This document shows positions 50,155-58,385 of a DNA stretch of 64,000 nucleotides, in pieces; the first letter of the stretch is position 1; every line of letters starts with the position of its first letter. Source of the DNA: Paraburkholderia solitsugae (GTDB lineage Bacteria > Pseudomonadota > Gammaproteobacteria > Burkholderiales > Burkholderiaceae); contig NZ_WOEY01000027.1 in assembly GCF_013177695.1 (NCBI RefSeq), positions 62,001-126,000 of the forward strand, in the 5' to 3' direction. A model generated the notes under the pieces. It ran no database searches. It was not told the origin of the DNA and saw only the letters and a list, made by a program, of their open reading frames with translations. The position numbers and the translations under genes were made by a program.

Positions 50155-51459
50155 ATGACCCACCCCGCACCGACCTCACCCCTGCCGCGCGGCTCGCGGG
50201 TCGCGGTTATCGGCGCTGGCATCTCGGGTTTAGCCAGTGCCTATTTGCTGGCGCGCAACCATCAGGTCACCCTGTTCGAATCGGCGGGCTATGCGGGCGG
50301 CCACACCAACACCGTGGACGTCACGCTCGAGGGCCACACGCATCCCGTCGACACGGGCTTTCTGGTTTTCAACGATCGCACCTATCCGAACCTGCTCGCG
50401 CTGTTCGCCGAACTGGGCGTCGAGTCGCACCCGAGCGAAATGACCTTCTCGGTCTCACTCGACGAAGGCCGCCTCGAATGGGCCGGCACCAACCTGAACA
50501 CCGTGTTCGCGCAACGCAGCAACCTGTTCTCGCCGACCTTTATCGGCATGCTGCGCGACATCTTGCGTTTCAACGGCAGTGCGCAGCGCAATCTCGAGCT
50601 CGCCATAGAAACGCGCGCGTCGATGGGGGAACTGCTGACGGCCGGTGGATATGGCGGCGCGTTCCAGCGCCACTACCTGCTGCCGATGGCCGCGGCGATC
50701 TGGTCGAGCGCGACCGCCGATATCCTCGCCTTCCCGGCCACCACGTTCCTGCGCTTCTGCCTGAACCACGCACTGCTGCAGGTGAACCGGCGGCCGCAGT
50801 GGAAGACGGTGGTGGGAGGAGGGCGCGAGTATGTGCGCCGCATCGTCGGCACGCTCGACGATGTCCGCATCGGGACTGCGGTTAGAGGCGTGCGGCGCGA
50901 TGCCGACGGTGTCGATGTGCTCACGGACAACGGCACGGAGCGTTTCGACGCGCTGGTGCTCGCCACCCACGCGCCGACTTCGCTGCGCCTGCTGGACAAC
51001 GACGCCGATCAGGACGAGCGCAGCGTACTGAGCGCGGTGCGCTGCCAGCCGAACGTCGCCGTGTTGCATACGGATACGAATCTGCTGCCGCGTCGTCGGC
51101 GCGTGTGGTCGGCGTGGAATTATCTGGGAAGCCGCGGCGTCGATGGCACGCATCTGGTGTGCGTCAGCTATCTGGTCAACCAGCTCCAGCCGCTGCCGTT
51201 CAGGACGCCGCTCGTCGTCACGCTCAATCCGGTGACGCAGCCCGCGCCGGGCACCGAGCTGCGCCGCTTCGTCTACGACCATCCGCTGTTCGATCTGCCC
51301 GCCATCGACGCGCAGCACCGTCTGCCGTCGCTGCAAGGCAAGCGCCGCACCTGGTTCGCGGGCGCATGGACGGGTTACGGGTTTCACGAGGACGGTCTGA
51401 AATCGGCCCTGCGCGTCGCCGCCGATTTCGACGCATCGCCGGCATGGGCCACGCTATGA
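50155..51459 (+). CDS. FAD/NAD(P)-dependent amine-oxidase-like oxidoreductase
   Basis: A 434-residue flavoprotein: VAVIGAGISGLASAYLLARNHQVTLFE is the dinucleotide-binding fold, AGGHTNTVDV and DTGFLVFNDRTYPNL are conserved flanking blocks, and the FAGAWTGYGFHEDGLKSALRVA block near the C-terminus completes the FAD site. It belongs to the 'predicted NAD/FAD-binding' proteins that occur with DUF1365 and CFA-synthase-like genes, as here. In other bacteria similar gene sets modify fatty acids (for example in furan-fatty-acid or stress-lipid pathways). The next gene's ATG overlaps its stop by four bases (ATGA). Confidence 0.86.
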   Translation: MTHPAPTSPLPRGSRVAVIGAGISGLASAYLLARNHQVTLFESAGYAGGHTNTVDVTLEGHTHPVDTGFLVFNDRTYPNLLALFAELGVESHPSEMTFSVSLDEGRLEWAGTNLNTVFAQRSNLFSPTFIGMLRDILRFNGSAQRNLELAIETRASMGELLTAGGYGGAFQRHYLLPMAAAIWSSATADILAFPATTFLRFCLNHALLQVNRRPQWKTVVGGGREYVRRIVGTLDDVRIGTAVRGVRRDADGVDVLTDNGTERFDALVLATHAPTSLRLLDNDADQDERSVLSAVRCQPNVAVLHTDTNLLPRRRRVWSAWNYLGSRGVDGTHLVCVSYLVNQLQPLPFRTPLVVTLNPVTQPAPGTELRRFVYDHPLFDLPAIDAQHRLPSLQGKRRTWFAGAWTGYGFHEDGLKSALRVAADFDASPAWATL

Positions 51460-52301
51460 ATCCCGCTCGCGCCAACGTCGATCCGGCCGCCTGGCTTTTG
51501 ACGGGCCAGGTGATGCACGAGCGTCTGCGGCCGAAGCACCACCGCTTCACGTATCCGGTGTTCTACGTGCGCTGCGATCTGGATCGTCTGGCGTCGCTCG
51601 ATAGCGGATGGTTCGGCATCGACCGCTGGCGTCCGCTCAGCCTTCACACACGCGACCACGGTCCGCGCGATGGCAGCGATCTCGCCATATGGATGCGCGC
51701 GCAACTATCGGTGGCGGGTATTGAAGAAGCGGACGGCAAGATCTGGCTGCAAGCTTTCCCGCGCGTGTTCGGCTATGCGTTCAATCCGGTCAGCTTCTGG
51801 TTTTGCGACGATCACGACGGCCATCTGCGTGCGCTGTTGGCCGAGGTGCGCAATACCTTCGGCGATCGCCACAGCTATCTGCTGAGCGCTGCGGGCAATG
51901 CGCCGATCACGGTGGATACAGCACTGACATGCCGAAAAGTGCTGCACGTGTCGCCGTTTTGCCGCGTCGAGGGGCGCTACGAATTTCGCGTCAGGGAGAC
52001 GCCGAACAGTGCGTTGGTTTCGATCGATTACGAAGACGCTGACGGGCTTCTGATCCGTACGGCGCTGGGTGGCCGTCTAAAACCCTTAACGTGCTCGACA
52101 GCGCTCGCCGCGCTGATCCGTCAGCCGCTGCTGACCGTTGGCGTCGTTGCAAGAATTCATTGGCAGGCGCTACGCCTCGCCCTTAAAAAAGCGCCGTTCT
52201 ACGGCAAAAATCCCACGCCGGTTCGCACCGCCGACGTACCCATCGATCATGCCGCAGCCGGCCAACCGTCCGCCGCTGCGCGCCCCATTTCGTCCGATTG
52301 A
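51456..52301 (+). CDS. DUF1365 family protein
   Basis: A 281-residue protein of the DUF1365 family, whose biochemical role is not established. Characteristic blocks are GQVMHERLRPKHHRFTYPVFYVRCDLD at the N-terminus, FPRVFGYAFNPVSFWFCDDHDG, VRNTFGDRHSYLL and KVLHVSPFCRVEGRYEFRV. The ATG overlaps the upstream oxidoreductase stop (ATGA), and the CFA-synthase-like gene starts 12 bases after its own stop, so the three are one operon. The longer open frame upstream (from 51105) overlaps the preceding gene and is rejected. Confidence 0.87.
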   Translation: MNPARANVDPAAWLLTGQVMHERLRPKHHRFTYPVFYVRCDLDRLASLDSGWFGIDRWRPLSLHTRDHGPRDGSDLAIWMRAQLSVAGIEEADGKIWLQAFPRVFGYAFNPVSFWFCDDHDGHLRALLAEVRNTFGDRHSYLLSAAGNAPITVDTALTCRKVLHVSPFCRVEGRYEFRVRETPNSALVSIDYEDADGLLIRTALGGRLKPLTCSTALAALIRQPLLTVGVVARIHWQALRLALKKAPFYGKNPTPVRTADVPIDHAAAGQPSAAARPISSD

Positions 52302-52313
52302 GGAGATGCAGCC

Positions 52314-53525
52314 ATGGCGCTTTCAAGAACCCTGAGCGGACACCGAACCGTTCCCGCGTCAGGCCGCCTGTTTCTATCTTTGCTCGAAAGGATTCAGGTT
52401 GGGCATCTGGTGCTGATCACGCCCGACGCTCAGCAGCGCGTGTTCGGCGATCCGCGCGCGGCACCGAGCGCGCGCCTCGAGTTGCGCGACTGGCGTGCCT
52501 GCGGCGCGATTCTGCGCAAAGGCGATATCGGTTTTGCCGATGCCTGGCGCGCGTTCTGGGTCGATACGCCCGATCTGGCCGCTTTGCTGCGCGTCGCAAT
52601 CCGCAACGAACGCGCGCTGCAACGCACCGTCTGCGGCGGCTGGCTCGCGCAACTCTGGTACGGGCTGCGTCATAAACTAAGGCCCAATACGCGTTCGGGC
52701 AGCCGGCGCAATATTCACGCGCACTACGACATCGGCAACGCGTTCTACTCGCAGTGGCTGGACCCGACGTTCACGTATTCGAGCGCGGTGTTCGGCGGCA
52801 ATTTCTATCAATCGCTCGAAGACGCGCAGCAGGCGAAGTATCAACGCATCATCGATACGCTGGGTTTGTGCGAAGGCATGCGCATTCTGGAAATCGGCTG
52901 TGGGTGGGGCGGTTTTGCGATGCACGCAGCGCGCCAGGGCATTCATGTACACGGCGTAACGATCTCTCCTGTGCAGCTCGAATTCGCCAAGGAGCGTGTG
53001 AGCGAAGCAGGCCTGAGCGACCGGGCGCACCTCGAATTGCGCGACTACCGTACGCTGACCGGCCAGTATGACGGTATCGTATCGATCGAAATGTTCGAAG
53101 CCGTCGGCGAAAAATTCTGGCCGACGTACTTCCGCATCTTGCGCGAACGTCTGCAGCCTGGCGCACGTGCGCTCGTGCAAACCATCACGATCGACGACTC
53201 GCACTTCGCGGCCTATCGCGCGACCAGTGACTTCATCCGCGAATTCATTTTCCCGGGCGGCATGTTGCCGAGCCCGCAGCGATTCATCGAAGCCGCGCGG
53301 CGTGGCAAGCTGACGGCGCGCACGTCGTTGGTGTTCGGCCGCGATTACGCCGAGACCCTGCGCCGTTGGCGCAGCGCGTTCGAGGCCCAGCTCGATGCGA
53401 TCCACACGCAAGGCTTCGATGAGCTTTTCGTGCGGACGTGGCGCCTGTATCTGGCGTACTGCGAAGCCGGTTTCGACGAAGGACGCACGGACGTGATGCA
53501 ATTCGTACTCGCCTCGGCGGACTGA
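52314..53525 (+). CDS. Cyclopropane-fatty-acyl-phospholipid synthase-like SAM methyltransferase
   Basis: A 403-residue class I methyltransferase. The N-terminal domain is of the CFA-synthase kind. RRNIHAHYDIGNAFYSQWLDPTFTYSSAVF precedes the SAM motif MRILEIGCGWGGFAMHAARQGIHVHGVTISPVQLEFAKERV (around 190-230). YDGIVSIEMFEAVGEKFWPTYF carries the catalytic Glu region, and YCEAGFDEGRTDVMQFVLA ends it. It should methylate or cyclopropanate the double bond of an unsaturated acyl chain in membrane phospholipid. It closes the operon with the FAD enzyme and DUF1365 protein. AGGAGATG lies ahead of the ATG. Confidence 0.88.
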   Translation: MALSRTLSGHRTVPASGRLFLSLLERIQVGHLVLITPDAQQRVFGDPRAAPSARLELRDWRACGAILRKGDIGFADAWRAFWVDTPDLAALLRVAIRNERALQRTVCGGWLAQLWYGLRHKLRPNTRSGSRRNIHAHYDIGNAFYSQWLDPTFTYSSAVFGGNFYQSLEDAQQAKYQRIIDTLGLCEGMRILEIGCGWGGFAMHAARQGIHVHGVTISPVQLEFAKERVSEAGLSDRAHLELRDYRTLTGQYDGIVSIEMFEAVGEKFWPTYFRILRERLQPGARALVQTITIDDSHFAAYRATSDFIREFIFPGGMLPSPQRFIEAARRGKLTARTSLVFGRDYAETLRRWRSAFEAQLDAIHTQGFDELFVRTWRLYLAYCEAGFDEGRTDVMQFVLASAD

Positions 53526-53697
53526 CATGCGTGCGCTCGCGGCATGAGACAGGCTGACGCCAGGTTGGGGGTTTTTGACGGTCGATCGGCGTCGTGCCGA
53601 AAGCCTCCGGCGAGCAGGCCCGACCCGGCTCGCGGAGGCCGTCCGGCGATCCTCTGTACAATTGGCCGATCGTCAACATCGCACTTCGACCGAATTC

Positions 53698-54483
53698 ATG
53701 GCCATTTCCTACAAGACTCCCGACGACATCGCCAAGCTGCGCATTTCCGGCCGCCTCGCGGCCGACGTACTGGCGATGATCGGCGAGCACGTCAAGGCCG
53801 GTGTCTCCACCGACGAGCTCGACGCCCTGTGCAACGACTACATTGTCAATACGCAAAAGTCGATTCCGGCCAATGTTGGCTATCTGGGATTTCCGAAAAC
53901 CGTTTGCACGTCCGTCAACCAGGTGGTGTGCCACGGCATTCCCAACCGCAGTGAAATCCTGAAAGACGGCGACATCGTCAATATCGACGTCGCGATCATC
54001 AAGGATGGCTATTTCGGCGACACCAGCCGCATGTACTGCGTCGGCCAGCCGAGCACGGTGGCGCGCCAGCTGATCGACACGACCTATGAGGCGATGCTGG
54101 CCGGCATCCGTGAGGTGAAGCCGGGTGCTACGCTCGGCGACGTTGGCTATGCGATCCAGAAGGTTGCGCAGCGCGACGGCTTCTCGATCGTGCGCGACTA
54201 CTGCGGGCACGGCATCGGCAAGGTGTACCACGAAGACCCGCAAGTGTTGCACTACGGTCAACCGGGGCAGGGCGTGCGGCTGAAGCCGGGCATGGTCTTC
54301 ACGATCGAGCCGATGATCAACGCGGGCCGCGCCGGCACCGCGGTGCAGCGTGACGGCTGGACCGTGGTCACCAAAGACCGTTCGTTGTCGGCGCAATGGG
54401 AGCACATGATCGCCGTGACCGAAGAGGGTTACGAGCTGCTCACGCCATGGCCGGACGGCACCGGCGATTACGAAGCGCCTTGA
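53698..54483 (+). CDS. map: Methionine aminopeptidase, type I
   Basis: A 261-residue metallo-aminopeptidase that removes the initiator methionine. The metal ligands fall at Asp97, Asp108, His171, Glu204 and Glu235, with His79 and His178 at the substrate site, the exact numbering of the E. coli enzyme. Start ATG 53698 (MAISYKTPDDIAKL) is chosen for this agreement; the frame's upstream 41 codons are Arg-rich. There is no obvious ribosome-binding site, which is odd for a well-expressed gene. It follows the lipid operon after 172 bases. Confidence 0.95.
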   Translation: MAISYKTPDDIAKLRISGRLAADVLAMIGEHVKAGVSTDELDALCNDYIVNTQKSIPANVGYLGFPKTVCTSVNQVVCHGIPNRSEILKDGDIVNIDVAIIKDGYFGDTSRMYCVGQPSTVARQLIDTTYEAMLAGIREVKPGATLGDVGYAIQKVAQRDGFSIVRDYCGHGIGKVYHEDPQVLHYGQPGQGVRLKPGMVFTIEPMINAGRAGTAVQRDGWTVVTKDRSLSAQWEHMIAVTEEGYELLTPWPDGTGDYEAP

Positions 54484-54668
54484 ACACGTGGCCGGCGCGC
54501 CTCAGGAACCGTCGTTTCAAGGCGGTGGCCGCGCCAATTGCTGCGCTGTTGGCGCGCGGCTCCTGGTCCTTTGACCTGCGCTGCGGTTCGATCCAGTAAA
54601 TAAGGATTTGACTCGCGCGCCGGTTCGGTTAAAGCTACGCCTTAGGGTTTCAAGGGGTTTTCGTCTGC

Positions 54669-55202
54669 ATGAGTACGTCATTGACCGTTCGCCGTATCGC
54701 CGCTGATCAGGGCACCGTTTTCCGCGAACTCCGTACTGCGTCGCTGCGGGAGGCGCCCTATGCCTTCGGCGAAACGCTAGAAGACGCGTTGTCGGCGGAT
54801 GCCGCCACGTTCGACGCCACCGCCGCCGAGCACGCTGTTTCGTTTATCGCAACCAGTTTCATCCTCTATACCGAGGGCCATCCGGCAGGACTGATCGAAG
54901 CGCATTTCGACGACGCCGCGGCGCGCCGCGCGTTCGTCTGCGAGTTGTGGGTGGCGCCGGCCGTGCGTCATCTGCGAGGCGGCGAGTTGCTGGTCGACAC
55001 CGCCAGCACCTGGCTCGCCAGCGAAGGCGCCACCGAAATCTACGCGTGGGTCGCCGACGCCAACCGCAATGCGATGCGCTTTTACGAGGCGCTCGGCTTC
55101 GGTCCGACCGGCGAGCATCGGCGTGTCGTGCGTGTGCCCGAGCAGGCCGAAAGCCTGCTGGTGCGCCATGTGCCGACCACGTCGCAGGTGTTTCAGCAGT
55201 GA
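54669..55202 (+). CDS. GNAT-family N-acetyltransferase
   Basis: A 177-residue protein. The acetyl-CoA-binding motif A is LWVAPAVRHLRGGELLVDTASTWLASEGATEIYAWV and the following ANRNAMRFYEALGFGPTGEHRRV is the typical GNAT beta-strand/Asn-Ala-Phe-Tyr-Gly-phe block. The N-terminal RRIAADQGTVFRELRTASLREAPYAFGETLEDAL matches the RimJ/PhnO-like acetyltransferases. The substrate is unknown. It is a lone gene between map and minC. Confidence 0.86.
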   Translation: MSTSLTVRRIAADQGTVFRELRTASLREAPYAFGETLEDALSADAATFDATAAEHAVSFIATSFILYTEGHPAGLIEAHFDDAAARRAFVCELWVAPAVRHLRGGELLVDTASTWLASEGATEIYAWVADANRNAMRFYEALGFGPTGEHRRVVRVPEQAESLLVRHVPTTSQVFQQ

Positions 55203-55422
55203 TCTCGCGAGCGGCGCGTCTACCGGCCGCTCACATCCCTTCCGCGTCGCTACAGCGTTCATGGCCGGGTTCATGGCCAAATGAGCGCCCCAAGCGCGGC
55301 CTGAACGGCCGAGGCGTGGCCACGTCATGGGTATTCAGGCCGCAGGGGTGCGTTCTCCCGGCAAAAAAACCCGCTCCCCGCCTGGACGCCTGTAAAATAC
55401 GCAAAATTTTTTGCCGAACGCT

Positions 55423-56274
55423 ATGTCGCCCAAGAAATCGCCCTTTTTCGAACTCCGCAGCGGCTCTGTCGACACGCTCCTGTTTGTGGTCAAGACAACC
55501 GACCTCGACGCGATGCGTGCCGAACTGACCCGGCGCTTCGAGGCGACCCCCGAATTTTTCGCTAACGACGTCGTCGCGATCGACGTGCGCCGGCTCGCCG
55601 AGAACGAACGCGTGCCGCTCGCGGACATCGCGCAACTGCTCGACAGCGTGCGCATGCGCCCGGTCGGCGTCGTCGCCAACGCGCAGCAGCAATGGGCGGC
55701 CGAATCCGCGCTGCCGCTGCTCGAAGCGCGCGATCGCCGCGGCGCCGCAGCGAAGTCCGCAGACGAAGAGGGCGCCAATGCTGCCGCTGTGGCACCGGTT
55801 GCCACCGCCGCGACGGCTACGCCCCCGGCCGATCTGTTCGCCGCCGCCGCCGGCGGGCCGCCGGAAAGCGGCACCCCGGCCACGGCCGCCGCGGTCGAGC
55901 CGGCGCCCGCCGCCGAGCCAGTTCGTCTCGCCACCTCGTCGCAAACCATGGTGGTCGACAAGCCGCTGCGCTCGGGCCAGCGCATCTACGCAAAGGGCGA
56001 TCTGGTCGTGCTCGGCCTCGTGAGCTACGGCGCGGAAGTGATCGCGGAAGGCAACATCCATATTTATGCGCCGCTGCGCGGCCGGGCGTTGGCCGGCGTG
56101 CAGGGCAATCACGACGCGCGCATTTTCTGCACGTGTCTCGAACCGGAACTGATCTCGATTGCGGGCATCTACCGTACAACCGAGAACCCGCTGCCGGCCG
56201 ACGTGCTCGGCAAGCCGGTGCAGATCTGGCTCGAAGAAGAGAAATTGATGATCGAACCGTTGCGGCTCACCTGA
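55423..56274 (+). CDS. minC: Septum site-determining protein MinC
   Basis: A 283-residue inhibitor of FtsZ ring assembly. The N-terminal FtsZ-inhibiting domain (about 1-110) begins [32 protein letters not shown]. An Ala/Pro-rich linker (about 110-170) is longer than in E. coli. The C-terminal domain (about 175-283) contains [46 protein letters not shown], the MinD-binding beta-helix. ATG 55423 (MSPKKS) lacks a ribosome-binding site but matches the family N-terminus; a TTG at 55411 is the alternative. Operon minC-minD-minE. Confidence 0.93.
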   Translation: MSPKKSPFFELRSGSVDTLLFVVKTTDLDAMRAELTRRFEATPEFFANDVVAIDVRRLAENERVPLADIAQLLDSVRMRPVGVVANAQQQWAAESALPLLEARDRRGAAAKSADEEGANAAAVAPVATAATATPPADLFAAAAGGPPESGTPATAAAVEPAPAAEPVRLATSSQTMVVDKPLRSGQRIYAKGDLVVLGLVSYGAEVIAEGNIHIYAPLRGRALAGVQGNHDARIFCTCLEPELISIAGIYRTTENPLPADVLGKPVQIWLEEEKLMIEPLRLT

Positions 56275-56378
56275 TCGGCGTGAAGCGCGCGCTGCCCTGA
56301 ACGGTCACGGCACGCAGCGCTCCACGGCAAATCAGGCCGCACATAATTGACGAATTTGACGAACACAAGGTAAGGGTA

Positions 56379-57194
56379 ATGGCAAAAATCATTGTGGTGA
56401 CTTCGGGCAAGGGTGGCGTGGGCAAGACGACCACGAGCGCGAGTTTTGCATCGGCCCTCGCATTGCGTGGCAGCAAAACCGCCGTGATCGACTTCGACGT
56501 CGGCCTGCGTAACCTCGACCTCATCATGGGCTGTGAGCGCCGCGTGGTGTACGACCTGATCAATGTGATCCAGGGCGAAGCCAACCTCAACCAGGCGCTG
56601 ATCAAGGACAAGAAGTGCGAGAACCTGTTCATCCTGCCGGCCTCGCAAACGCGTGACAAAGACGCGCTGACCATGGAAGGCGTCGAGAAGGTCATCAATG
56701 ACCTGATCGCGATGGACTTCGAATTCATTGTGTGCGATTCGCCGGCCGGTATCGAATCGGGCGCGCTGCTCGCCATGCACTTCGCCGACGAAGCGCTGAT
56801 CGTGACGAATCCGGAAGTCTCCTCGGTGCGCGACTCGGACCGTATCCTCGGCATCCTGTCGTCGAAGACCAAGCGCGCGATCGAAAGCAAGGAGCCGATC
56901 AAGGAACACCTGCTGATCACCCGCTACAACCCGAAGCGCGTGAGCGAAGGTGAAATGCTGTCGCTCACCGACATCCAGGAAATTCTGCGCATCGATCTGA
57001 TCGGCGTGATTCCGGAATCGGAAGCGGTGCTGCATGCGTCGAACCAGGGGCTGCCGGCTGTGCACCTCGACGGTACCGACGTCGCCGAAGCCTATAAAGA
57101 TGTCGTGTCGCGTTTCCTCGGCGAGCAGAAGTCGCTTCGCTTTACCGATTACCAGAAGCCAGGGCTGCTGCAGCGCCTCTTCGGCACCAAGTAA
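56379..57194 (+). CDS. minD: Septum site-determining ATPase MinD
   Basis: A 271-residue ParA/MinD-family ATPase that recruits MinC to the membrane. The deviant Walker A motif is [10 protein letters not shown] (9-18), with Lys11 at the dimer-contact position. [20 protein letters not shown] and [23 protein letters not shown] are the switch and Walker B-like segments. The C-terminus [14 protein letters not shown] is the amphipathic helix that binds membrane. It is 104 bases after minC and 14 bases before minE, so the operon is intact. Confidence 0.96.
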   Translation: MAKIIVVTSGKGGVGKTTTSASFASALALRGSKTAVIDFDVGLRNLDLIMGCERRVVYDLINVIQGEANLNQALIKDKKCENLFILPASQTRDKDALTMEGVEKVINDLIAMDFEFIVCDSPAGIESGALLAMHFADEALIVTNPEVSSVRDSDRILGILSSKTKRAIESKEPIKEHLLITRYNPKRVSEGEMLSLTDIQEILRIDLIGVIPESEAVLHASNQGLPAVHLDGTDVAEAYKDVVSRFLGEQKSLRFTDYQKPGLLQRLFGTK

Positions 57195-57208
57195 GGGGAG
57201 CGCACGTC

Positions 57209-57472
57209 ATGTCGATTCTTTCGTTTTTGCTGGGCGAGAAGAAGAAGTCCGCGTCGGTAGCGAAGGAACGCCTGCAGTTGATCATCGCGCACGAGCGCGC
57301 CGGCGGCCATGCGCCTGCCGATTACCTGCCTGCGTTGCAACGCGAACTGGTGGCCGTCATTTCAAAGTACGTGAAAATCTCCAATGACGATATTCGCGTG
57401 AGCCTGGAGCGCCAGGACGACCTCGAAGTGCTCGAGGTCAAGATCGAAATACCGCAGGCTGGTTCCGCATAA
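57209..57472 (+). CDS. minE: Cell division topological specificity factor MinE
   Basis: An 87-residue activator of the MinD ATPase that drives pole-to-pole oscillation. Residues 1-12 ([12 protein letters not shown]) form the membrane-targeting sequence. [14 protein letters not shown] (18-31) is the MinD-interacting helix and [37 protein letters not shown] is the dimerisation fold. GGGGAG precedes the ATG. Fourteen bases after minD. Confidence 0.96.
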   Translation: MSILSFLLGEKKKSASVAKERLQLIIAHERAGGHAPADYLPALQRELVAVISKYVKISNDDIRVSLERQDDLEVLEVKIEIPQAGSA

Positions 57473-57832
57473 CGTACTGCGCGCTCAGCTTCGTTTCGTC
57501 GATATGACGTCACGAGGCGGAGCGTCAGCGCTGTCTTTGTTGTGATGCCTTCTTTGCGTCGTCGCGCGCTGCGCTGTCCTGGTTCGTAGGTTCGCGACTT
57601 CGCAATTTTGTTGCGTCCTCCCGCTGTTCCCTTGCGTCGTTCTCCTCGTCGTCGTCCCCGCTACCCCTGTGTTCGTGTGCGCTCGCACAGGCCTTCTCAC
57701 GCGTGCTTTCCACGCGGCGAAATAATCCGTTGCACTTCAGCGTGCGCCGTTACACGCGCGCAGTCAGCGCTTTCGTCCCCTCGCGCATTAAACGGATAAC
57801 GCCGCGTCCGGTGTCCAACTACAGAGGGAAAA
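57473..57832. other. Intergenic region, pyrimidine-rich, no gene
   Basis: 360 bases between minE and the WXXGXW protein. It is rich in TCGT and CGTC runs on the plus strand, and open frames through it are Arg/Ser/Pro-rich. Nothing with the look of a gene, terminator or RNA was found. Confidence 0.5.
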
Positions 57833-58144
57833 ATGAACAAGACCTTTCGCTTGCTGATCGCCAACGCTGTTCTGATCGCGGCTGGTGCATCCGCTGTGGC
57901 ATCCGCTTCGGCCGAGGAAGTCGTCGTGATCGCGCCGTCCGCACCGCCGGCCGTGCGTTACGAAGCCGTGCCGGCGCCGCGCGTCGGCTATGTGTGGGAT
58001 CACGGTCATTGGCGTTGGGACCACGGCCGCTATGTGTGGGTCGCGGGTCATTGGCAGGCCGAGCGCGTCGGCTACCACTGGGTGCCGGGCCACTGGGTCG
58101 AACACGGTCCGAACTATCGCTGGGTCGAAGGCCACTGGGCGTAA
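57833..58144 (+). CDS. WXXGXW/YXWGXW repeat-containing exported protein
   Basis: A 103-residue periplasmic or outer-membrane protein with a signal peptide (LLIANAVLIAAGASAVASASAEE). The mature part is a series of short Trp/His/Gly repeats: YVWDHGHWRWDHGRYVWVAGHW, then YHWVPGHWVEHGPNYRWVEGHW. This repeat family is common in Burkholderia envelope proteins and its function is unknown. It is followed at 58272 by a small lipoprotein gene in the same direction. AGAGGGAAAA precedes the ATG. Confidence 0.85.
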   Translation: MNKTFRLLIANAVLIAAGASAVASASAEEVVVIAPSAPPAVRYEAVPAPRVGYVWDHGHWRWDHGRYVWVAGHWQAERVGYHWVPGHWVEHGPNYRWVEGHWA

Positions 58145-58271
58145 GTTCAAAGGCAACAGCTGTGTGCGGTGCGGCGCGCGTCAGGCCGCACGTACCCCTC
58201 TCTCCAGATTGACAACGCAGGCGCCGCGCACGCTCTCGGCGTAGCGCCCGCCTGCGTCTTCCAGGAAACAC

Positions 58272-58385
58272 ATGATGAAAAAGAATCTGCTTCTGATCGC
58301 CGCGCTGGCGATCATTCTCGCCGGGTGCGTGGTGGTGCCGGCGCGGCCGCTGGTGGTGCGCGCGCCGGGCGTCGTCGTTTACTGA
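58272..58385 (+). CDS. Very small lipoprotein, 37 residues
   Basis: A short frame, MMKKNLLLIAALAIILAGC, then VVVPARPLVVRAPGVVVY and a TGA at 58383-58385. It has a complete lipoprotein signal (ILAGC, Cys19) with two Lys in the n-region, so its mature part would be 19 residues. It sits 127 bases after the WXXGXW gene on the same strand. Its stop overlaps the end of the convergent ClC gene by seven bases. No clear ribosome-binding site beyond AGGA. Confidence 0.6.
   Translation: MMKKNLLLIAALAIILAGCVVVPARPLVVRAPGVVVY

Larger units (their letters stand above)
49831..50190. repeat. 180-base tandem duplication of the FAD-oxidoreductase start region
   Basis: Two diverged copies in tandem with a period of exactly 180 bases (49831-50010 and 50011-50190). 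Each carries the same block: CGCCACTTTTGCA, the CTGCGTAAA segment, the hairpin, an AGGAGG ribosome-binding site, ATG, and eleven identical codons (MTHPAPTSPLP). The ATGs are at 49975 and 50155. The first copy's frame ends after 34 codons at TAA 50077-50079. The copies differ mostly in the first 70 bases, so the duplication is not brand new, but the start-codon region is almost unchanged. Confidence 0.9.
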
